Below, piece after piece: positions 32,894-42,891 of a stretch of 42,891 nucleotides of DNA (the first letter of the stretch is position 1; each line of letters opens with the position of its first letter). The stretch lies in assembly GCA_003249555.1 (NCBI GenBank), contig QKIQ01000075.1:1-42891 (forward strand), written 5' to 3'. The notes under the pieces were generated by a model. It worked only from the letters and a program-made list of their open reading frames with translations, had not been told where the DNA came from and ran no database searches. The DNA is from Clostridia bacterium. GTDB taxonomy: Bacteria > Bacillota > Clostridia > Christensenellales > SZUA-584. The translations under genes and the position numbers were made by a program.

Positions 32894-33708
32894 ATTTTAT
32901 CCACCAGTTCTTCAATCGTGAGCGGACACTCGTCCATCTTTAGCCCTTGAGCTCGCAGACGATGATACAACGCAATATGCGGCGGCGCACAAAGGCCTGC
33001 GTCTTTAAGCGCCTGCTCATCCGCAAACACCTCGCGTGGCGTGCCCGTTTTCGTAATACGCCCGCCCGTCATCACAACAACCCTATCTGCCTGAAGCGCT
33101 TCCTCCATGTAATGCGTGATGAGAAGAATCGTTTTACCCTCGCTGTTAAGCTTGCGTATGGTTTCCAGCACCTCAGCGCGCCCCTCCGGGTCCAGCATCG
33201 CTGTGGGTTCGTCAAAGACAATAATATCCGGATGCATCGCCAACACACCCGCAATGGCCACGCGCTGCTTCTGCCCACCGGAAAGCATATGCGGCGCGCG
33301 CTCTTTAAAATCGCTCATGCCGACCTGATCCAATGCCGCATCCACGCGCTGACGAATTTCCTTAGGCGGCACACCGATGTTCTCAGGGCCAAACGCCACA
33401 TCTTCTTCCACGATGGTGGCCACGAGTTGATTATCGGGGTTCTGAAACACCATTCCCGCGCATTTTCTGATATCCCACACGTGCGCTTCATCCTTTGTGT
33501 CCATACCGTTTATCATCACATGACCCAAAGCAGGTAAAAAAAGCGCGTTAATATGCCGCGCAAACGTGGATTTTCCCGACCCGTTATGCCCGATGATCGC
33601 GATAAAATCGCCTTTTTTTGCCGATAGCGATACACCGGACAATGCCGGACTGATGCTGTCTTCACATGTATATGAATACGTTATATCTTTAACTTCTACT
33701 ATGGCCAT
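32878..33708 (-). CDS. ecfA1: ECF transporter ATPase EcfA1
   Basis: A 276-residue ABC ATPase. Walker A is GHNGSGKST, Q-loop MVFQNPDNQLVATIVEEDVA, signature HMLSGGQKQRVAIAG, Walker B IIVFDEPTAMLDP and H-loop LITHYMEEA. The FQNPDNQ form marks the first ATPase. An ATG at 33708 is used; a GTG at 33726 is also possible, each with a modest ribosome binding site. A TATAAT at about 33762-33767 hints at its own promoter, beyond the terminator of the ribosomal operon. Confidence 0.94.
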   Translation of the reverse strand: MAIVEVKDITYSYTCEDSISPALSGVSLSAKKGDFIAIIGHNGSGKSTFARHINALFLPALGHVMINGMDTKDEAHVWDIRKCAGMVFQNPDNQLVATIVEEDVAFGPENIGVPPKEIRQRVDAALDQVGMSDFKERAPHMLSGGQKQRVAIAGVLAMHPDIIVFDEPTAMLDPEGRAEVLETIRKLNSEGKTILLITHYMEEALQADRVVVMTGGRITKTGTPREVFADEQALKDAGLCAPPHIALYHRLRAQGLKMDECPLTIEELVDKICQLN

Positions 33709-33770
33709 TCCTTTTAGCCTTTCCACATATACCTTTTCTTGCGTATCGTTTTAATAGTCTCAATTATACA

Positions 33771-33804
33771 CCAAAAGGCTCTGAAAACAAAATTCAAAGC
33801 CTTT
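33771..33804 (-). terminator. Terminator of the ribosomal operon after rplQ
   Basis: Leftward, AAAGGCT-T-TGA pairs with TCA-G-AGCCTTT around about 9 nt, followed by a short TTTT. The T-run is short, so read-through to the ecf genes is possible. Confidence 0.7.
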
Positions 33805-33865
33805 CGTTAGCAAGCCCCTCAAAAGCAAAGCTTTTTGAGAAACCAAAACATACAGTATAGATGTT

Positions 33866-34375
33866 TTAGACCAGCTCGAGTATGACCATCTCTGTCGCGT
33901 CACCGCGGCGCGGTCCTTTTTTGATGATGCGTGTATAACCGCCGCCTGTGCCAAGATCCTGTGCGCGCTTGGCATACTTCGGGCCGTATTCTCTAAACAT
34001 CTTCTCGACAAGCGGATTGGCTACTTCGTTTTCACGCTTTTTATAGTCGTACTTGCTTTCACCGTCTTTTTTCGGCTCCGGTACGTTATACAGGTAGCTC
34101 ATGAGCTTGCGTCTTGCAGCAAGCTTAGACGGCGCATCGTTAACGACTTCACGCTTTACTTTTTCGTCACCCTCAGTCACTTCTTTTGTGACTTTTACGG
34201 TTTTATCGTGTTCTTTAACCGCTATCGTGATCAGCTTTTCCGCAATGCTCCTGGCTTCTTTCGCCCGGGCCAGCGTTGTCTCGATGCGGCCATACCATAA
34301 CAGTCCTGTGACGAGGTTCCGAAGCGTCGCCTGCCTTTGGTCCTGCTGTTGATTTAAATGTCTGTATCCAGCCAT
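33866..34375 (-). CDS. rplQ: Ribosomal protein L17, with long internal insertions
   Basis: A 50S subunit protein next to the exit tunnel. At 169 residues it is about 50 longer than B. subtilis L17. The N-terminus ([39 protein letters not shown]) and C-terminus ([19 protein letters not shown]) are standard. Extra charged segments are at about 53-86 and 98-116, where the short form has only a few residues. Frame and ends are sound, so this is true length and not a frameshift. It is the last ribosomal gene of the block. Confidence 0.96.
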   Translation of the reverse strand: MAGYRHLNQQQDQRQATLRNLVTGLLWYGRIETTLARAKEARSIAEKLITIAVKEHDKTVKVTKEVTEGDEKVKREVVNDAPSKLAARRKLMSYLYNVPEPKKDGESKYDYKKRENEVANPLVEKMFREYGPKYAKRAQDLGTGGGYTRIIKKGPRRGDATEMVILELV

Positions 34376-34444
34376 AATAAGCCTCCTCGTTGCCGCAAGC
34401 CGGACATATCAAAATGCCATGCGGCGAAAAAAATTGTAATCTAT

Positions 34445-35389
34445 TTAGTCTTCAAGGCGCAGCGAAAGCCCCAGCGCGGCGAGCTTTTGCTCGACCTCTT
34501 CGAGTGACTTGCGCCCCAAATTCCTGACCTTCATCATTTCTTCTTCGTTGCGCTTGATGAGCTCTTCCACCGTGTTAATTCCGGCGCGCTTCAAGCAGTT
34601 GTATGAGCGAACCGAAAGATCGAGCTCTTCGATGGTGATCTCAAGAACCTTTTCTTTTTTGTCTTCCTCAGGCTCCACCATGATCTCCACGTTCTGTACA
34701 TGATCGGTCAGCGCAACAAACTGTGCCAGGTGTTCGTTTAGTATCTTTGCCGAAAGCGACACCGCTTCATCTGGAGCAATTGTCCCGTTTGTCCAAAGCT
34801 CTATCGACAGCTTATCGTAGTCCGTGATTTGCCCGACGCGCGTATTCTCCACCGTGAAATTAACCTTTCTCACAGGCGTAAATAGCGAATCCACCGGAAT
34901 CACACCGATCGGCATGTCGTTTTCTTTGTTCTTGTCGGCAAGCACATAACCGCGGCCTTTTTCCACGGTAATCTCCATGTAGAGGCTGCCGTCTTTATCA
35001 AGCGTCGCAATATGCATATTTGGATTCAGTATCTCAACATCTGCATCCGTGATGATATCCGCTGCCGTGATATCCTTTGGCCCTCTTACATCTAGCGTGA
35101 GAGTCTTTGCCTCTTCCACGTACATCTTAACCGCAAGGCCTTTTAAGTTCATCACGATATTGACGACATCTTCCGTCACACCCTTTATCGTGGAGAATTC
35201 ATGAAGCACGTTATCGATCTTGACGCGCGTGACTGCCGCACCGGGCAGGCATGAAAGCAATACACGCCTTAACGAGTTGCCAAGAGTGGAACCAAACCCA
35301 CGCTCCAGCGGCTCCATCACATATTTCGCGTACGAATTGTCGCTAGCCTTTTCAACGCATTGTATATTCGGCTTTTCAATTTCTAACAT
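34445..35389 (-). CDS. rpoA: RNA polymerase alpha subunit
   Basis: A 314-residue subunit. The N-terminal dimerisation and assembly domain (about 1-230) has [20 protein letters not shown]; the C-terminal domain (about 245-310) that meets UP elements and activators has [22 protein letters not shown] and [20 protein letters not shown]. It lies between rpsD and rplQ, the usual place. Confidence 0.98.
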   Translation of the reverse strand: MLEIEKPNIQCVEKASDNSYAKYVMEPLERGFGSTLGNSLRRVLLSCLPGAAVTRVKIDNVLHEFSTIKGVTEDVVNIVMNLKGLAVKMYVEEAKTLTLDVRGPKDITAADIITDADVEILNPNMHIATLDKDGSLYMEITVEKGRGYVLADKNKENDMPIGVIPVDSLFTPVRKVNFTVENTRVGQITDYDKLSIELWTNGTIAPDEAVSLSAKILNEHLAQFVALTDHVQNVEIMVEPEEDKKEKVLEITIEELDLSVRSYNCLKRAGINTVEELIKRNEEEMMKVRNLGRKSLEEVEQKLAALGLSLRLED

Positions 35390-35443
35390 TTATAACCCTC
35401 CTGTTATAGACGAATAGTTTTTGAGGGCAACCGCTTATATCCG

Positions 35444-36067
35444 TTACTTAGAGTAATACTCAACGATCAGATGCTCTTCTATAGTCAGGTCTATATCCTC
35501 TCTTGCCGGCACAGCGACCACTCTGCCTGTCAGATTCGCATTGTCCATCGTAAGCCAGCTTGGCATTGGACGCGCTTCGCTTTCGCGAATCTCTTTTAAC
35601 TTTTCAGTATCGGCGAGACTTTTCTTAACTGTGATCTCATCACCCACTTGGACGAAGTAAGACGCAATATCCACTTTCTTGCCGTTCACAAGAATGTGTC
35701 CATGAAGTACAATCTGACGCGCCTGCGCTCTGGAGTCACCAAGACCCAGACGGTAAACCACATTGTCAAGACGCGATTCCAGTAGCTGCAACAGGTTTTC
35801 ACCCGTTTTGCCCTTCATGCGCTCAGCAATATTATAATATTTTTCAAACTGCGATTCCAGCATACCGTAAGCACGTTTGACCTTCTGCTTTTCACGGAGC
35901 TGAATACCGTATTCAGATACTTTCTTTCTGCTCTTGCTTTGTACGCCGGGCGCCACCGGGCGCTTAACAAACGAGCATTTTCCCGAATAGCACCGATCAC
36001 CTTTAAGGAAGAGCTTGCAGCCTTCCCTGCGGCAAAGACGGCACACGGAACCTGTATATCTTGCCAT
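35444..36067 (-). CDS. rpsD: Ribosomal protein S4, zinc form
   Basis: A 207-residue 30S assembly protein. The N-terminus carries a zinc-type cysteine cluster (C9, C12, C26, C31; another at 17), followed by the S4 RNA-binding domain ([20 protein letters not shown], about 95-160). S4 is known to repress its operon in other bacteria, but no matching leader was identified here. It is located between rpsK and rpoA, as usual in Clostridia and unlike B. subtilis. Confidence 0.98.
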   Translation of the reverse strand: MARYTGSVCRLCRREGCKLFLKGDRCYSGKCSFVKRPVAPGVQSKSRKKVSEYGIQLREKQKVKRAYGMLESQFEKYYNIAERMKGKTGENLLQLLESRLDNVVYRLGLGDSRAQARQIVLHGHILVNGKKVDIASYFVQVGDEITVKKSLADTEKLKEIRESEARPMPSWLTMDNANLTGRVVAVPAREDIDLTIEEHLIVEYYSK

Positions 36068-36081
36068 TGTCTATCTCCTCC

Positions 36082-36474
36082 TTATACTCTCCTGCGTTTG
36101 GGCGGGCGGCATCCGTTATGCGGAATGGGCGTCACGTCCTTAATGAGCGACACTTCAAGACCCGCTGTCTGCAAAGCGCGAATGGCCGCTTCTCTTCCGG
36201 AGCCTGGGCCCTTCACATACACATCCACATACCGAAGACCATGCTCCATCGCAGCTGTCGCAGCCTTTTCCGCCGCCACCTGAGCAGCAAAAGGAGTGCT
36301 CTTTCTTGAACCTCTAAAGCCCATGCCGCCAGCACTTGCCCACGAAAGCGTGTTACCACCGACGTCGGTCATTGTCACAAGCGTATTATTGAAGGAAGCA
36401 CGGATATGTGCCTGACCGCGCTCGATGTTCTTCTTTTCTCTGCGCTTTCTCGCAACTTTCTTTGGCTTAGCCAT
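36082..36474 (-). CDS. rpsK: Ribosomal protein S11
   Basis: A 130-residue 30S platform protein that lines the mRNA exit. [20 protein letters not shown] at the start, [14 protein letters not shown] in the middle and the [11 protein letters not shown] end are canonical. Directly behind rpsM (9 bp). Confidence 0.98.
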   Translation of the reverse strand: MAKPKKVARKRREKKNIERGQAHIRASFNNTLVTMTDVGGNTLSWASAGGMGFRGSRKSTPFAAQVAAEKAATAAMEHGLRYVDVYVKGPGSGREAAIRALQTAGLEVSLIKDVTPIPHNGCRPPKRRRV

Positions 36475-36483
36475 TGACTATCC

Positions 36484-36852
36484 TCACTTTCTCTTTGCGC
36501 TCGCGGTCCGCTTGGGGCCTTTTCTTGTGCGCGCATTTTGTTTGGAACTCTGTCCTCTTACCGGCAGACCTTTACGGTGGCGAATACCGCGATAGCATCC
36601 GATTTCCATAAGACGCTTGATGCTCATTGTCACATCTCGTCTCAGATCACCTTCCACTTTCAGGTTCTTGTCGATATATTCTCTTAACTTGCTGACATCC
36701 GATTCGGATAAGTCTTTTATCCTAATTTCGGGGTCAACGCCTGTTGCCGCTAAAATATCACGGGATGTTTTAAGCCCGATGCCGTAGATATAGGTCAGGC
36801 CAATTTCAACCCTTTTGTCCCTTGGCAGGTCAACACCTGATATACGTGCCAC
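36484..36852 (-). CDS. rpsM: Ribosomal protein S13
   Basis: A 122-residue 30S head protein that contacts the P-site t[23 protein letters not shown] and the basic C-terminal tail ([17 protein letters not shown]) are standard. It follows the L36 gene by 78 bp. Confidence 0.98.
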   Translation of the reverse strand: MARISGVDLPRDKRVEIGLTYIYGIGLKTSRDILAATGVDPEIRIKDLSESDVSKLREYIDKNLKVEGDLRRDVTMSIKRLMEIGCYRGIRHRKGLPVRGQSSKQNARTRKGPKRTASAKRK

Positions 36853-36930
36853 TAAATTACACCTCCGAATTTGTTATATAGAAGCTATACGGATCGAAGA
36901 TAGGTCTTCGCAGCCGCTCCGTACAAACAT

Positions 36931-37286
<356 letters not shown>

Positions 37287-37300
37287 ATTGCATCCCCCTT

Positions 37301-37585
37301 CTAAGCGTCGCTTTCATTCTTGCACGATCGTATCGCGCTGCGTATTTCCGCATCAAATACTCTTGCGCCCCCTTTCAGCTTGCCCGCAATCCCTTCAAGC
37401 ACTTGAGGACAGAGCTTTAAATGCCGAAGCTTTTTCTTTTTGGGACGATCTTTGGTTCTTAAGTCGCCATCAACAATATATACGTAATTGTCGTCAATAA
37501 TGTCTGCAATTACGAAATATCTGTCCTTATCGCGGCCGGCGGTTGATACGGCAACCCTTCCAATCTCTACGGGATACTCAACCAT
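37301..37585 (-). CDS. KOW-domain RNA-binding protein (L14e-like)
   Basis: A 94-residue protein with a KOW/L14e-type strand region: [20 protein letters not shown], then the basic [15 protein letters not shown] and a helical acidic tail. Clostridia commonly encode it between map and infA. It is presumed to bind rRNA or ribosomes, but no molecular role is firmly established to my knowledge. Spacing to map and infA is 14-17 bp, so it is translated with them. Confidence 0.88.
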   Translation of the reverse strand: MVEYPVEIGRVAVSTAGRDKDRYFVIADIIDDNYVYIVDGDLRTKDRPKKKKLRHLKLCPQVLEGIAGKLKGGARVFDAEIRSAIRSCKNESDA

Positions 37586-37602
37586 ATCATATCCTCCTTT
37601 GC

Positions 37603-38349
37603 CTACGTCTGAGTGAGGATCATAGGCCCATCATCCGTCAGCGCTATCGTATGCTCATAATGCGCCGACAAACTGCCATCTTTGGTACGCACTGTCCAGC
37701 CGTCCAGCATGGTCACTGTCTCCTTGCCACCATAATTGATCATCGGCTCAATGGCAAGTACCATGCCCGCCCGAAGCCTGGGACCGCGTCTGCCGCTCAC
37801 GAAATTCGGCACATTGGGCTCTTCATGCATGTCTCGCCCAATGCCATGCCCTACCAGCTCTCGCACCACCGAAAACCCTGCAGCTTCCGCTGTATTTTGT
37901 ACGGCGGCCGATATACTCTGCAACCGGTCACCGTTTACAAACGCGTTCATTCCTGCGTAAAAAGCCTGTTTCGTGATATCCATTAGCCGAAGCGCTTCAC
38001 TGCTGACCTTTCCGACTGCGTATGTTTTTGCGCTGTCTCCATGGTAGCCTTTATATTTTGCACCAAGATCGATGCTGACAATATCACCGTTTTGGATCAC
38101 TCTGTCTGACGGTATACCATGCACAATCTCATCGTTAACCGATGCGCATATCGACGCAGGATAACCATGAAACCCAAGGAAAGAAGGTTCAGCGCCCTGC
38201 TTTTCGATATACCGTTTTGCTATGGCGTCCAGCTCCAGCGTTGTTATTCCGGGCTTTATCGCCTCTCCCACCATCTTTAACGCCTCCGCTGTTATTCTGC
38301 CAGCGTCGCGCATGAATTCAATTTCTCTGGGGGATTTTAATGTGATCAT
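37603..38349 (-). CDS. map: Methionine aminopeptidase, type I
   Basis: A 248-residue enzyme that removes initiator methionine. Metal-site residues are visible: Asp in VSIDLGAKYKGYHGDSAKTY (two), His in ELVGHGIGRDMHEEPNVPNF, Glu in MVLAIEPMI and near the C-terminus in SAHYEHTIALT. No N-terminal zinc finger. Its ATG overlaps the adk stop (ATGA). Confidence 0.98.
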   Translation of the reverse strand: MITLKSPREIEFMRDAGRITAEALKMVGEAIKPGITTLELDAIAKRYIEKQGAEPSFLGFHGYPASICASVNDEIVHGIPSDRVIQNGDIVSIDLGAKYKGYHGDSAKTYAVGKVSSEALRLMDITKQAFYAGMNAFVNGDRLQSISAAVQNTAEAAGFSVVRELVGHGIGRDMHEEPNVPNFVSGRRGPRLRAGMVLAIEPMINYGGKETVTMLDGWTVRTKDGSLSAHYEHTIALTDDGPMILTQT

Positions 38350-38972
38350 TTTTGCTCCAGCACATCCGTTATCGTATCAGTGATATCGTCGATCCCGCCG
38401 GAACCCACCACATCGTGCAGTATACTAAGATCCGTATAATATTCAATCAGCGGCTGCGTTTTTTTCTTGTAAACGCTTAAACGCTGTTTGACGATTTCTA
38501 CTTTGTCATCGTCACGCACGTACAGGCTCCCGCCGCATTTTGGGCATCGCTTTGGGTCTTCCAGCATTGACTCATGATACGTGGCACCACAATCAGCGCA
38601 AATGCGCCTTCCGCATATACGGTGTATCAGCTTGTCGTCCGGCACATTTATGTTAATCACTGCGTCGAGCACTGCAAATGTACCGAGCGCCTCGGCCTGC
38701 TGCCGCGTGCGCGGAAACCCGTCGAGCAGGAACCCGCTTGTCGCATCCGGCTTGCTGATACGCTCTTTCACCATCTCAATGATAACCTCATCCGGAACAA
38801 GCTCACCCGCATCGATATATGACTTCGCCTGTTTCCCAAGCTCTGTACCGCCCTTTATTTCTTCGCGCAGCATATCGCCTGTGGATATATGAGGAATATT
38901 GTATTTTGCTGCTATCCGGACTGCCTGCGTGCCTTTTCCGGCACCCGGCGGTCCCACAAACATCAGTCTCAT
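38346..38972 (-). CDS. adk: Adenylate kinase, zinc-lid form
   Basis: A 208-residue enzyme balancing ATP, ADP and AMP. The P-loop is GPPGAGKGTQA, the AMP site FLLDGFPRTRQQAEAL. The lid has two Cys-x2-Cys pairs (CADCGATYHES and RCPKCGG), the Gram-positive zinc form. It lies between secY (10 bp) and map (4-bp overlap). Confidence 0.98.
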   Translation of the reverse strand: MRLMFVGPPGAGKGTQAVRIAAKYNIPHISTGDMLREEIKGGTELGKQAKSYIDAGELVPDEVIIEMVKERISKPDATSGFLLDGFPRTRQQAEALGTFAVLDAVININVPDDKLIHRICGRRICADCGATYHESMLEDPKRCPKCGGSLYVRDDDKVEIVKQRLSVYKKKTQPLIEYYTDLSILHDVVGSGGIDDITDTITDVLEQK

Positions 38973-38982
38973 TATCTACCTC

Positions 38983-40251
38983 TTACTTAAGAAATCCTTT
39001 ATAATGACGCATCATCATATGGGATTCAAGCTGTCTTGTGGTCTCAAGAGACACACTGACCATAATAAGCAGGCTTGTTGCGCCAAACGGCGATGAAAAA
39101 CCCGCAATTGCCGCCAGCACCGTAGGCACTGTCGCCACCAGCGCAAGGAATATCGCGCCGAACAGCGTGACACGGACAAGTATCTTCTGCAAATACTCCG
39201 ATGTGGGCTTGCCTGCGCGTATGCCGGGAATAAACCCACCGTTCTGCTGTATATTCTTAGACACATCCACAGGATTGAACGTGGCCTGCGCATAGAAAAA
39301 TGTAAAGAAGAATATAAGCAACGCATACAAACCAAGATATAAAGGCGTAGAGGAGCCCATAACTGCATTATAAGATGCCTGAGTATCTGGCGAAGAGAAA
39401 AACTGCATGATCATGCCGGGGAACTGTACCAGCGTCATCGCAAAAATCAGCGGCAAAACGCCCGACGAGTTGATCTTCATCGGAATATGGGTGGACTGTC
39501 CACCGTATATTTTACGACCGATAACGCGCTTGGCATACTGCACTGGGATACGCCGTTCACCCAAATCGATAAACGTGATACCCGTTACGATAGCCAACGC
39601 AGCCACAATCACAATAATCAGCGTGATGATTGACGTGGTTCCGAGCGCCACGTTTCCCACATAAGAAACCGCCGCACTGGGAAACCTGGATACGATACTC
39701 ACAAAAATGAGCAGCGAGATACCATTGCCCACACCGTTTTCAGTGATATGCTCACCAATCCACATAATCAGCGCCGTACCTGCCGTCAAGCAGAGTACAA
39801 TCGTGATATAGTTGAGAATGATCGGTGTGCCAGTGTCCAAAATTGCATCGGAACCGAAAGTCACCAACATGCCAATCGCCTGTATCAAACCCAGCCCCAC
39901 ACCCGCATAACGCGTAATTGATGCAATTTTTTTGCGGCCTTCGGGGCCTTCCTTAGACATGCGCTCCAGCGGCGGTATCGCCATCGTCAGCAAATTCATG
40001 ATGATAGATGCTGTCACGTACGGTATGATACCCAGAGCAAACAGAGAAAACTGAGACAAGCCACCGCCTGCGAAGAGGTCGATGAAACCGCCAAACGCAT
40101 TGCCCTGTATCTGCTCTGCCACAAACGCCGCATTAACGCCCGGAACCGGCACATGAGCACCGATTCTGTAGACAATCATCATCATGATCGTATAGATCAT
40201 CTTTTTTCTGATATCCGGAACCTTCCATGCGTTTCGGAGCGTACTAAACAT
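38983..40251 (-). CDS. secY: Preprotein translocase subunit SecY
   Basis: A 422-residue channel of the general secretion pathway with ten membrane segments. GGLSQFSLFALGIIPYVTAS, the GNGISLLIFVSIVSRFPSA and NSSGVLPLIFAMTLVQFPG are SecY signatures, with IPGIRAGKPTSEYLQKIL in the late cytoplasmic loop. Its start overlaps the rplO stop by one base (TAATG). Confidence 0.98.
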   Translation of the reverse strand: MFSTLRNAWKVPDIRKKMIYTIMMMIVYRIGAHVPVPGVNAAFVAEQIQGNAFGGFIDLFAGGGLSQFSLFALGIIPYVTASIIMNLLTMAIPPLERMSKEGPEGRKKIASITRYAGVGLGLIQAIGMLVTFGSDAILDTGTPIILNYITIVLCLTAGTALIMWIGEHITENGVGNGISLLIFVSIVSRFPSAAVSYVGNVALGTTSIITLIIVIVAALAIVTGITFIDLGERRIPVQYAKRVIGRKIYGGQSTHIPMKINSSGVLPLIFAMTLVQFPGMIMQFFSSPDTQASYNAVMGSSTPLYLGLYALLIFFFTFFYAQATFNPVDVSKNIQQNGGFIPGIRAGKPTSEYLQKILVRVTLFGAIFLALVATVPTVLAAIAGFSSPFGATSLLIMVSVSLETTRQLESHMMMRHYKGFLK

Positions 40252-40694
40252 TATTTAATCACCTCTGCCGTTCCTCCGGCAGCGGCAATTTTCTCCGCAG
40301 CCGTAGACGTGAACTTAGCCGCTTTGACGGTCAGTTTCTTGGTGATTTCTCCGTTACCAAGCACTTTTAAGCCGTCATAAGTCTTTCTGATGATTCTTTT
40401 TTCTTTTAAAAGTTCTACTGTCACTTCCGTGCCGTCTTCAAAGCCATTAAGCTCGCTGACGTTTACAGTGGCATATTCTTTGGCGAATATGTTGGTGAAG
40501 CCTCTCTTTGGGAGCCGTCTTGAAAGCGGCATCTGACCGCCTTCAAACCCAGGACGTACACCGCCGCCGCTTCTAGACCACTGACCGTCCTGACCACGCG
40601 TAGACGTCTTGCCGTGACCGGAGCCGATACCTCTGCCCACGCGTTTCTTTTTCTTTTTGGAGCCCGGAGCCGGCTTTAATTCGTAAATATTCAC
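40251..40694 (-). CDS. rplO: Ribosomal protein L15
   Basis: A 147-residue 50S assembly protein. The Gly/Lys-rich N-terminus ([20 protein letters not shown]) and [19 protein letters not shown] are canonical. It is 14 bp behind rpmD and translationally coupled to secY. Confidence 0.98.
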   Translation of the reverse strand: MNIYELKPAPGSKKKKKRVGRGIGSGHGKTSTRGQDGQWSRSGGGVRPGFEGGQMPLSRRLPKRGFTNIFAKEYATVNVSELNGFEDGTEVTVELLKEKRIIRKTYDGLKVLGNGEITKKLTVKAAKFTSTAAEKIAAAGGTAEVIK

Positions 40695-40708
40695 TCGTCC
40701 TGCCTCCT

Positions 40709-40900
40709 TTAAGCGTCTAGCACCCGAACCAGGTGCGTCACTTTATTGATCATTCCGCGAATACATGCGTTGTCGTCATGCTCCACGATTGCGTTCATCT
40801 TTTTTAGACCAAGGGCTTCCAGCGTCGCTTTTTGATCTTTTGCATAGCCAATCGGGCTTTTCACGAGCTGAACCTTAATCTTTGCCGCTTTCTTTGCCAT
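40709..40900 (-). CDS. rpmD: Ribosomal protein L30
   Basis: A 63-residue 50S protein; [20 protein letters not shown] and [15 protein letters not shown] are recognisable, ending in [10 protein letters not shown]. It lies between rpsE and rplO with 14-bp gaps. Confidence 0.97.
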   Translation of the reverse strand: MAKKAAKIKVQLVKSPIGYAKDQKATLEALGLKKMNAIVEHDDNACIRGMINKVTHLVRVLDA

Positions 40901-40914
40901 GATTATAGGCCTCC

Positions 40915-41481
40915 TTATTTAAGCTGATCGACACTGATACCGCGAAGCTTAGCATATTCCTCCGCCGTCTTTAGCGCCTTTAAGCCTTCGAGCGTGGCCT
41001 TCACACAGTTGACCGGCGTGTTAGATCCTTGCGATTTTGTCTTAATGTCTTTTACGCCTGCCAGCTCAAGAACCGCTCTAGCCGGTCCGCCCGCTATAAC
41101 ACCGGTACCTTCAGATGCCGGGAACAACAGCACACGGCCTCTTCCGAATATACCGACCACCTCGTGGGGAATCGTTGTTCCCACAAGGGGAACCTGTATC
41201 AAGCTGCGTTTGGCTTTTTGAACAGCCTTAGAAATCGCATCCGGAATTTCCGCCGCTTTGCCAAGACCCGCACCTACACGGCCCTTTTCATCACCGACAA
41301 CAACCAGCGCCGTGAATCTGAAATTACGACCGCCCTTGACAACCTTTGCAACACGGTTGACATAAACGAGCTTTTCCTTGAACTCCTGATCTTCTTCTCT
41401 CTTGAAGTTCTTGCGGCCGCCGCGCGGTGCGCCTTTATCGTTCTTTCTGTCGCCTTTTTGGAATGAATCGTTCCTCTGCAC
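40915..41481 (-). CDS. rpsE: Ribosomal protein S5
   Basis: A 188-residue 30S protein that guards decoding accuracy. It has a basic, Gly/Asn-rich N-terminal extension of about 30 residues, then [20 protein letters not shown] and the C-terminal domain ([19 protein letters not shown]). The extension is longer than in B. subtilis but common in Clostridia. Confidence 0.98.
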   Translation of the reverse strand: MQRNDSFQKGDRKNDKGAPRGGRKNFKREEDQEFKEKLVYVNRVAKVVKGGRNFRFTALVVVGDEKGRVGAGLGKAAEIPDAISKAVQKAKRSLIQVPLVGTTIPHEVVGIFGRGRVLLFPASEGTGVIAGGPARAVLELAGVKDIKTKSQGSNTPVNCVKATLEGLKALKTAEEYAKLRGISVDQLK

Positions 41482-41496
41482 CAGACAAACCTCCTT

Positions 41497-41865
41497 TTAA
41501 AACTTGAGTCCGGCTTCTCTGGCGCCTTCTGCCAGCTGCTCAACTCTGCCCATATAGATATAACCGCCGCGGTCGAAAACAACTTGTTCGATGCCGCCCG
41601 CGAGCGCTTTTCTGCCTATCGCCATGCCAACGATTTTCGCCGCTTCTTTTTTTGTCTTGCCTTCAACGTCCATTTTTAAGTCGTTGCTTAGCGTTGATGC
41701 ACTTGCCAGCGTCACACCCTTCACATCGTCAATGATCTGAGCATAAATGTTGTTTGTGCTGCGAAACACGTTGAGCCTCGGCCTTTCCGTTGTACCGGAA
41801 ATCTTGTTGCGTACCCTTAAGTGGCGCGCCTGCCTGATAGCGTTTTTATCAACCTTGTTAATCAC
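41497..41865 (-). CDS. rplR: Ribosomal protein L18
   Basis: A 122-residue 5S-rRNA-binding protein. The basic start ([20 protein letters not shown]) and the [20 protein letters not shown] segment are canonical. Confidence 0.98.
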   Translation of the reverse strand: MINKVDKNAIRQARHLRVRNKISGTTERPRLNVFRSTNNIYAQIIDDVKGVTLASASTLSNDLKMDVEGKTKKEAAKIVGMAIGRKALAGGIEQVVFDRGGYIYMGRVEQLAEGAREAGLKF

Positions 41866-41879
41866 TTTAAGCCACCTCT

Positions 41880-42419
41880 CTACATTCCGGTCTTGCCGAC
41901 TTTACGCAGCACTTCCTCGCCCTGATACCGTATACCCTTGCCTTTGTACGGTTCGGGAGGACGAATATCGCGAATATCTGCTGCAAACTGGCCGACAACC
42001 TGTTTGGATATGCCGGATACTTTGATGATGTTGGTTCCTTCCACGTCCAGCGTGATGCCCTTTATCTCAGACACCTCAACCGGATGGGAATAGCCCACAT
42101 TCAGCACGATCTTGTTGCCGCTCTTTTGTACTCTGTAGCCCACGCCCACAACCTCAAGCGTCTTGGTAAACCCGTCCGTGAGACCCGTGACCATGTTGGC
42201 GACGATTGCGCGTGAGAGACCGTGCATCGCCCTGGCTTCTTTATCATCCGAGCTACGCTTTACATTCACAACGCCATCTTCCACACTGACCTCAATTTCA
42301 GACGGTATCTTTTCAGTAAGCTCGCCCTTTTTGCTTGTCACCTTAACGATATTACCTGTCTCGACTGCCACCGTGACACCCGTAGGAACCGTTATAGGCA
42401 TTCTACCGATTCTCGACAT
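41880..42419 (-). CDS. rplF: Ribosomal protein L6
   Basis: A 179-residue 50S protein with two repeated domains. [20 protein letters not shown] opens it; [13 protein letters not shown] and the [20 protein letters not shown] ending are the family signature. Gap of 14 bp to rplR. Confidence 0.98.
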   Translation of the reverse strand: MSRIGRMPITVPTGVTVAVETGNIVKVTSKKGELTEKIPSEIEVSVEDGVVNVKRSSDDKEARAMHGLSRAIVANMVTGLTDGFTKTLEVVGVGYRVQKSGNKIVLNVGYSHPVEVSEIKGITLDVEGTNIIKVSGISKQVVGQFAADIRDIRPPEPYKGKGIRYQGEEVLRKVGKTGM

Positions 42420-42482
42420 TTTTATCTCCTCCGCAAAAGCGTAATTTTCTATGCTGCGATCAGCCGACGCCTTTAACGCGCG

Positions 42483-42881
42483 TTACCACACGTAAGCGAG
42501 AACTTCTCCGCCCACGCCGTTGTCTCTCGCATCACGGTCTGTCATGACGCCTTTAGACGTGGATATGATGGCAATGCCAAGGCCGCCGAGCACTTTAGGG
42601 AGCTCATCCTTGTTGGCATAAACCCTCAGACCCGGTTTGCTGATCTTTTTGAGCCCGTTGATAATGGACACATCCTTCTCGCCATATTTTAGCGTGATGC
42701 GGATAACGCCCTGCGGACCCTCTTCTTTATACTCATACCCCTTTATAAAGCCTTCCTTAAGCAGAATACCGGCAATTGCCTTCTTCATTTTGGAAGCGGG
42801 CATATCGATCACTTCGTGTTTTGCTCCAATCGCATTACGGATACGTGTGAGCATATCCGCCACAGGATCTGTTACTGGCAT
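42483..42881 (-). CDS. rpsH: Ribosomal protein S8
   Basis: A 132-residue 30S central-domain protein. [20 protein letters not shown] starts it and [28 protein letters not shown] ends it, both canonical. It is complete; the window edge is 10 bp beyond its ATG. The upstream genes of the spc operon (normally S14, L5) should lie just outside. S8 represses this operon in E. coli; no target site was examined here. Confidence 0.98.
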   Translation of the reverse strand: MPVTDPVADMLTRIRNAIGAKHEVIDMPASKMKKAIAGILLKEGFIKGYEYKEEGPQGVIRITLKYGEKDVSIINGLKKISKPGLRVYANKDELPKVLGGLGIAIISTSKGVMTDRDARDNGVGGEVLAYVW

Positions 42882-42891
42882 GTCAATTTCC

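Overview
The window reads as a chromosomal segment of an endospore-forming, Gram-positive, low-to-mid GC anaerobe of the Bacillota (class Clostridia). The basis is the gene order of the spc/alpha ribosomal operon running into ecfA1-ecfA2-ecfT-truA, the cysteine-rich zinc forms of S4, L36 and adenylate kinase, the sporulation genes spoIID and spoIIQ next to murA, and strong AGGAGG-type ribosome binding sites. The genus cannot be fixed from sequence reading alone. No phage, insertion sequence, CRISPR array or rRNA gene was seen. LAYOUT: 1-1,160 holds a cold-shock protein gene, a small unknown gene and a tRNA-Ala(CGC) gene, all leftward, each with its own consensus-like promoter; both protein genes carry a terminator-like hairpin inside the leader. 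1,200-5,270 holds a WYL regulator with a possible overlapping 27-codon leader ORF, a GyrI-like effector-binding protein, a lipoprotein with binding-protein character, and an L,D-transpeptidase. 5,290-7,483 is a chemoreceptor gene. 7,560-16,822 is a leftward catabolic locus: FadR-type GntR regulator, TctC-TctB-TctA tripartite carboxylate transporter, a divergent Asp/Glu-racemase-superfamily protein, split transketolase, Dabb protein, D-2-hydroxyacid dehydrogenase of glycerate-dehydrogenase type, and glycerate kinase; an AEC carrier gene diverges from the regulator. 17,975-21,164 is murA-spoIID-spoIIQ. 21,288-24,727 runs rightward: YgjP-type metallopeptidase, malic enzyme, a small Cys-rich protein and a phosphodiester-glycosidase lipoprotein. 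24,726-29,647 runs leftward: argS, an orphan EIIC-type membrane protein, serS and a small membrane protein. 29,665-33,708 is ecfA1-ecfA2-ecfT-truA plus a YdcF-like gene. 33,866-42,881 is the ribosomal block from L17 back to S8. HOW THE GENES WORK TOGETHER: the most interesting unit is the catabolic locus. Its enzymes converge on hydroxypyruvate and D-glycerate: the dehydrogenase would reduce hydroxypyruvate to D-glycerate, the kinase would feed it to glycolysis as 2-phosphoglycerate, and transketolase would exchange two-carbon ketol units. The imported carboxylate is not identifiable, and the racemase-like protein has lost one of the two catalytic cysteines of its superfamily, so it may do unusual chemistry. 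A perfect 7+7 bp palindrome before tctC shares its half-site with a repeat just downstream of a perfect consensus promoter for gntR, which suggests local control by the GntR protein. A second strong signal is in the sporulation pair: spoIID is preceded by a close match to a sigma-E promoter and spoIIQ by a close match to a sigma-F promoter, as expected for mother-cell and forespore expression. LIMITS: all calls come from reading the sequence, with family assignments from memory of motifs. No searches or folding were run.
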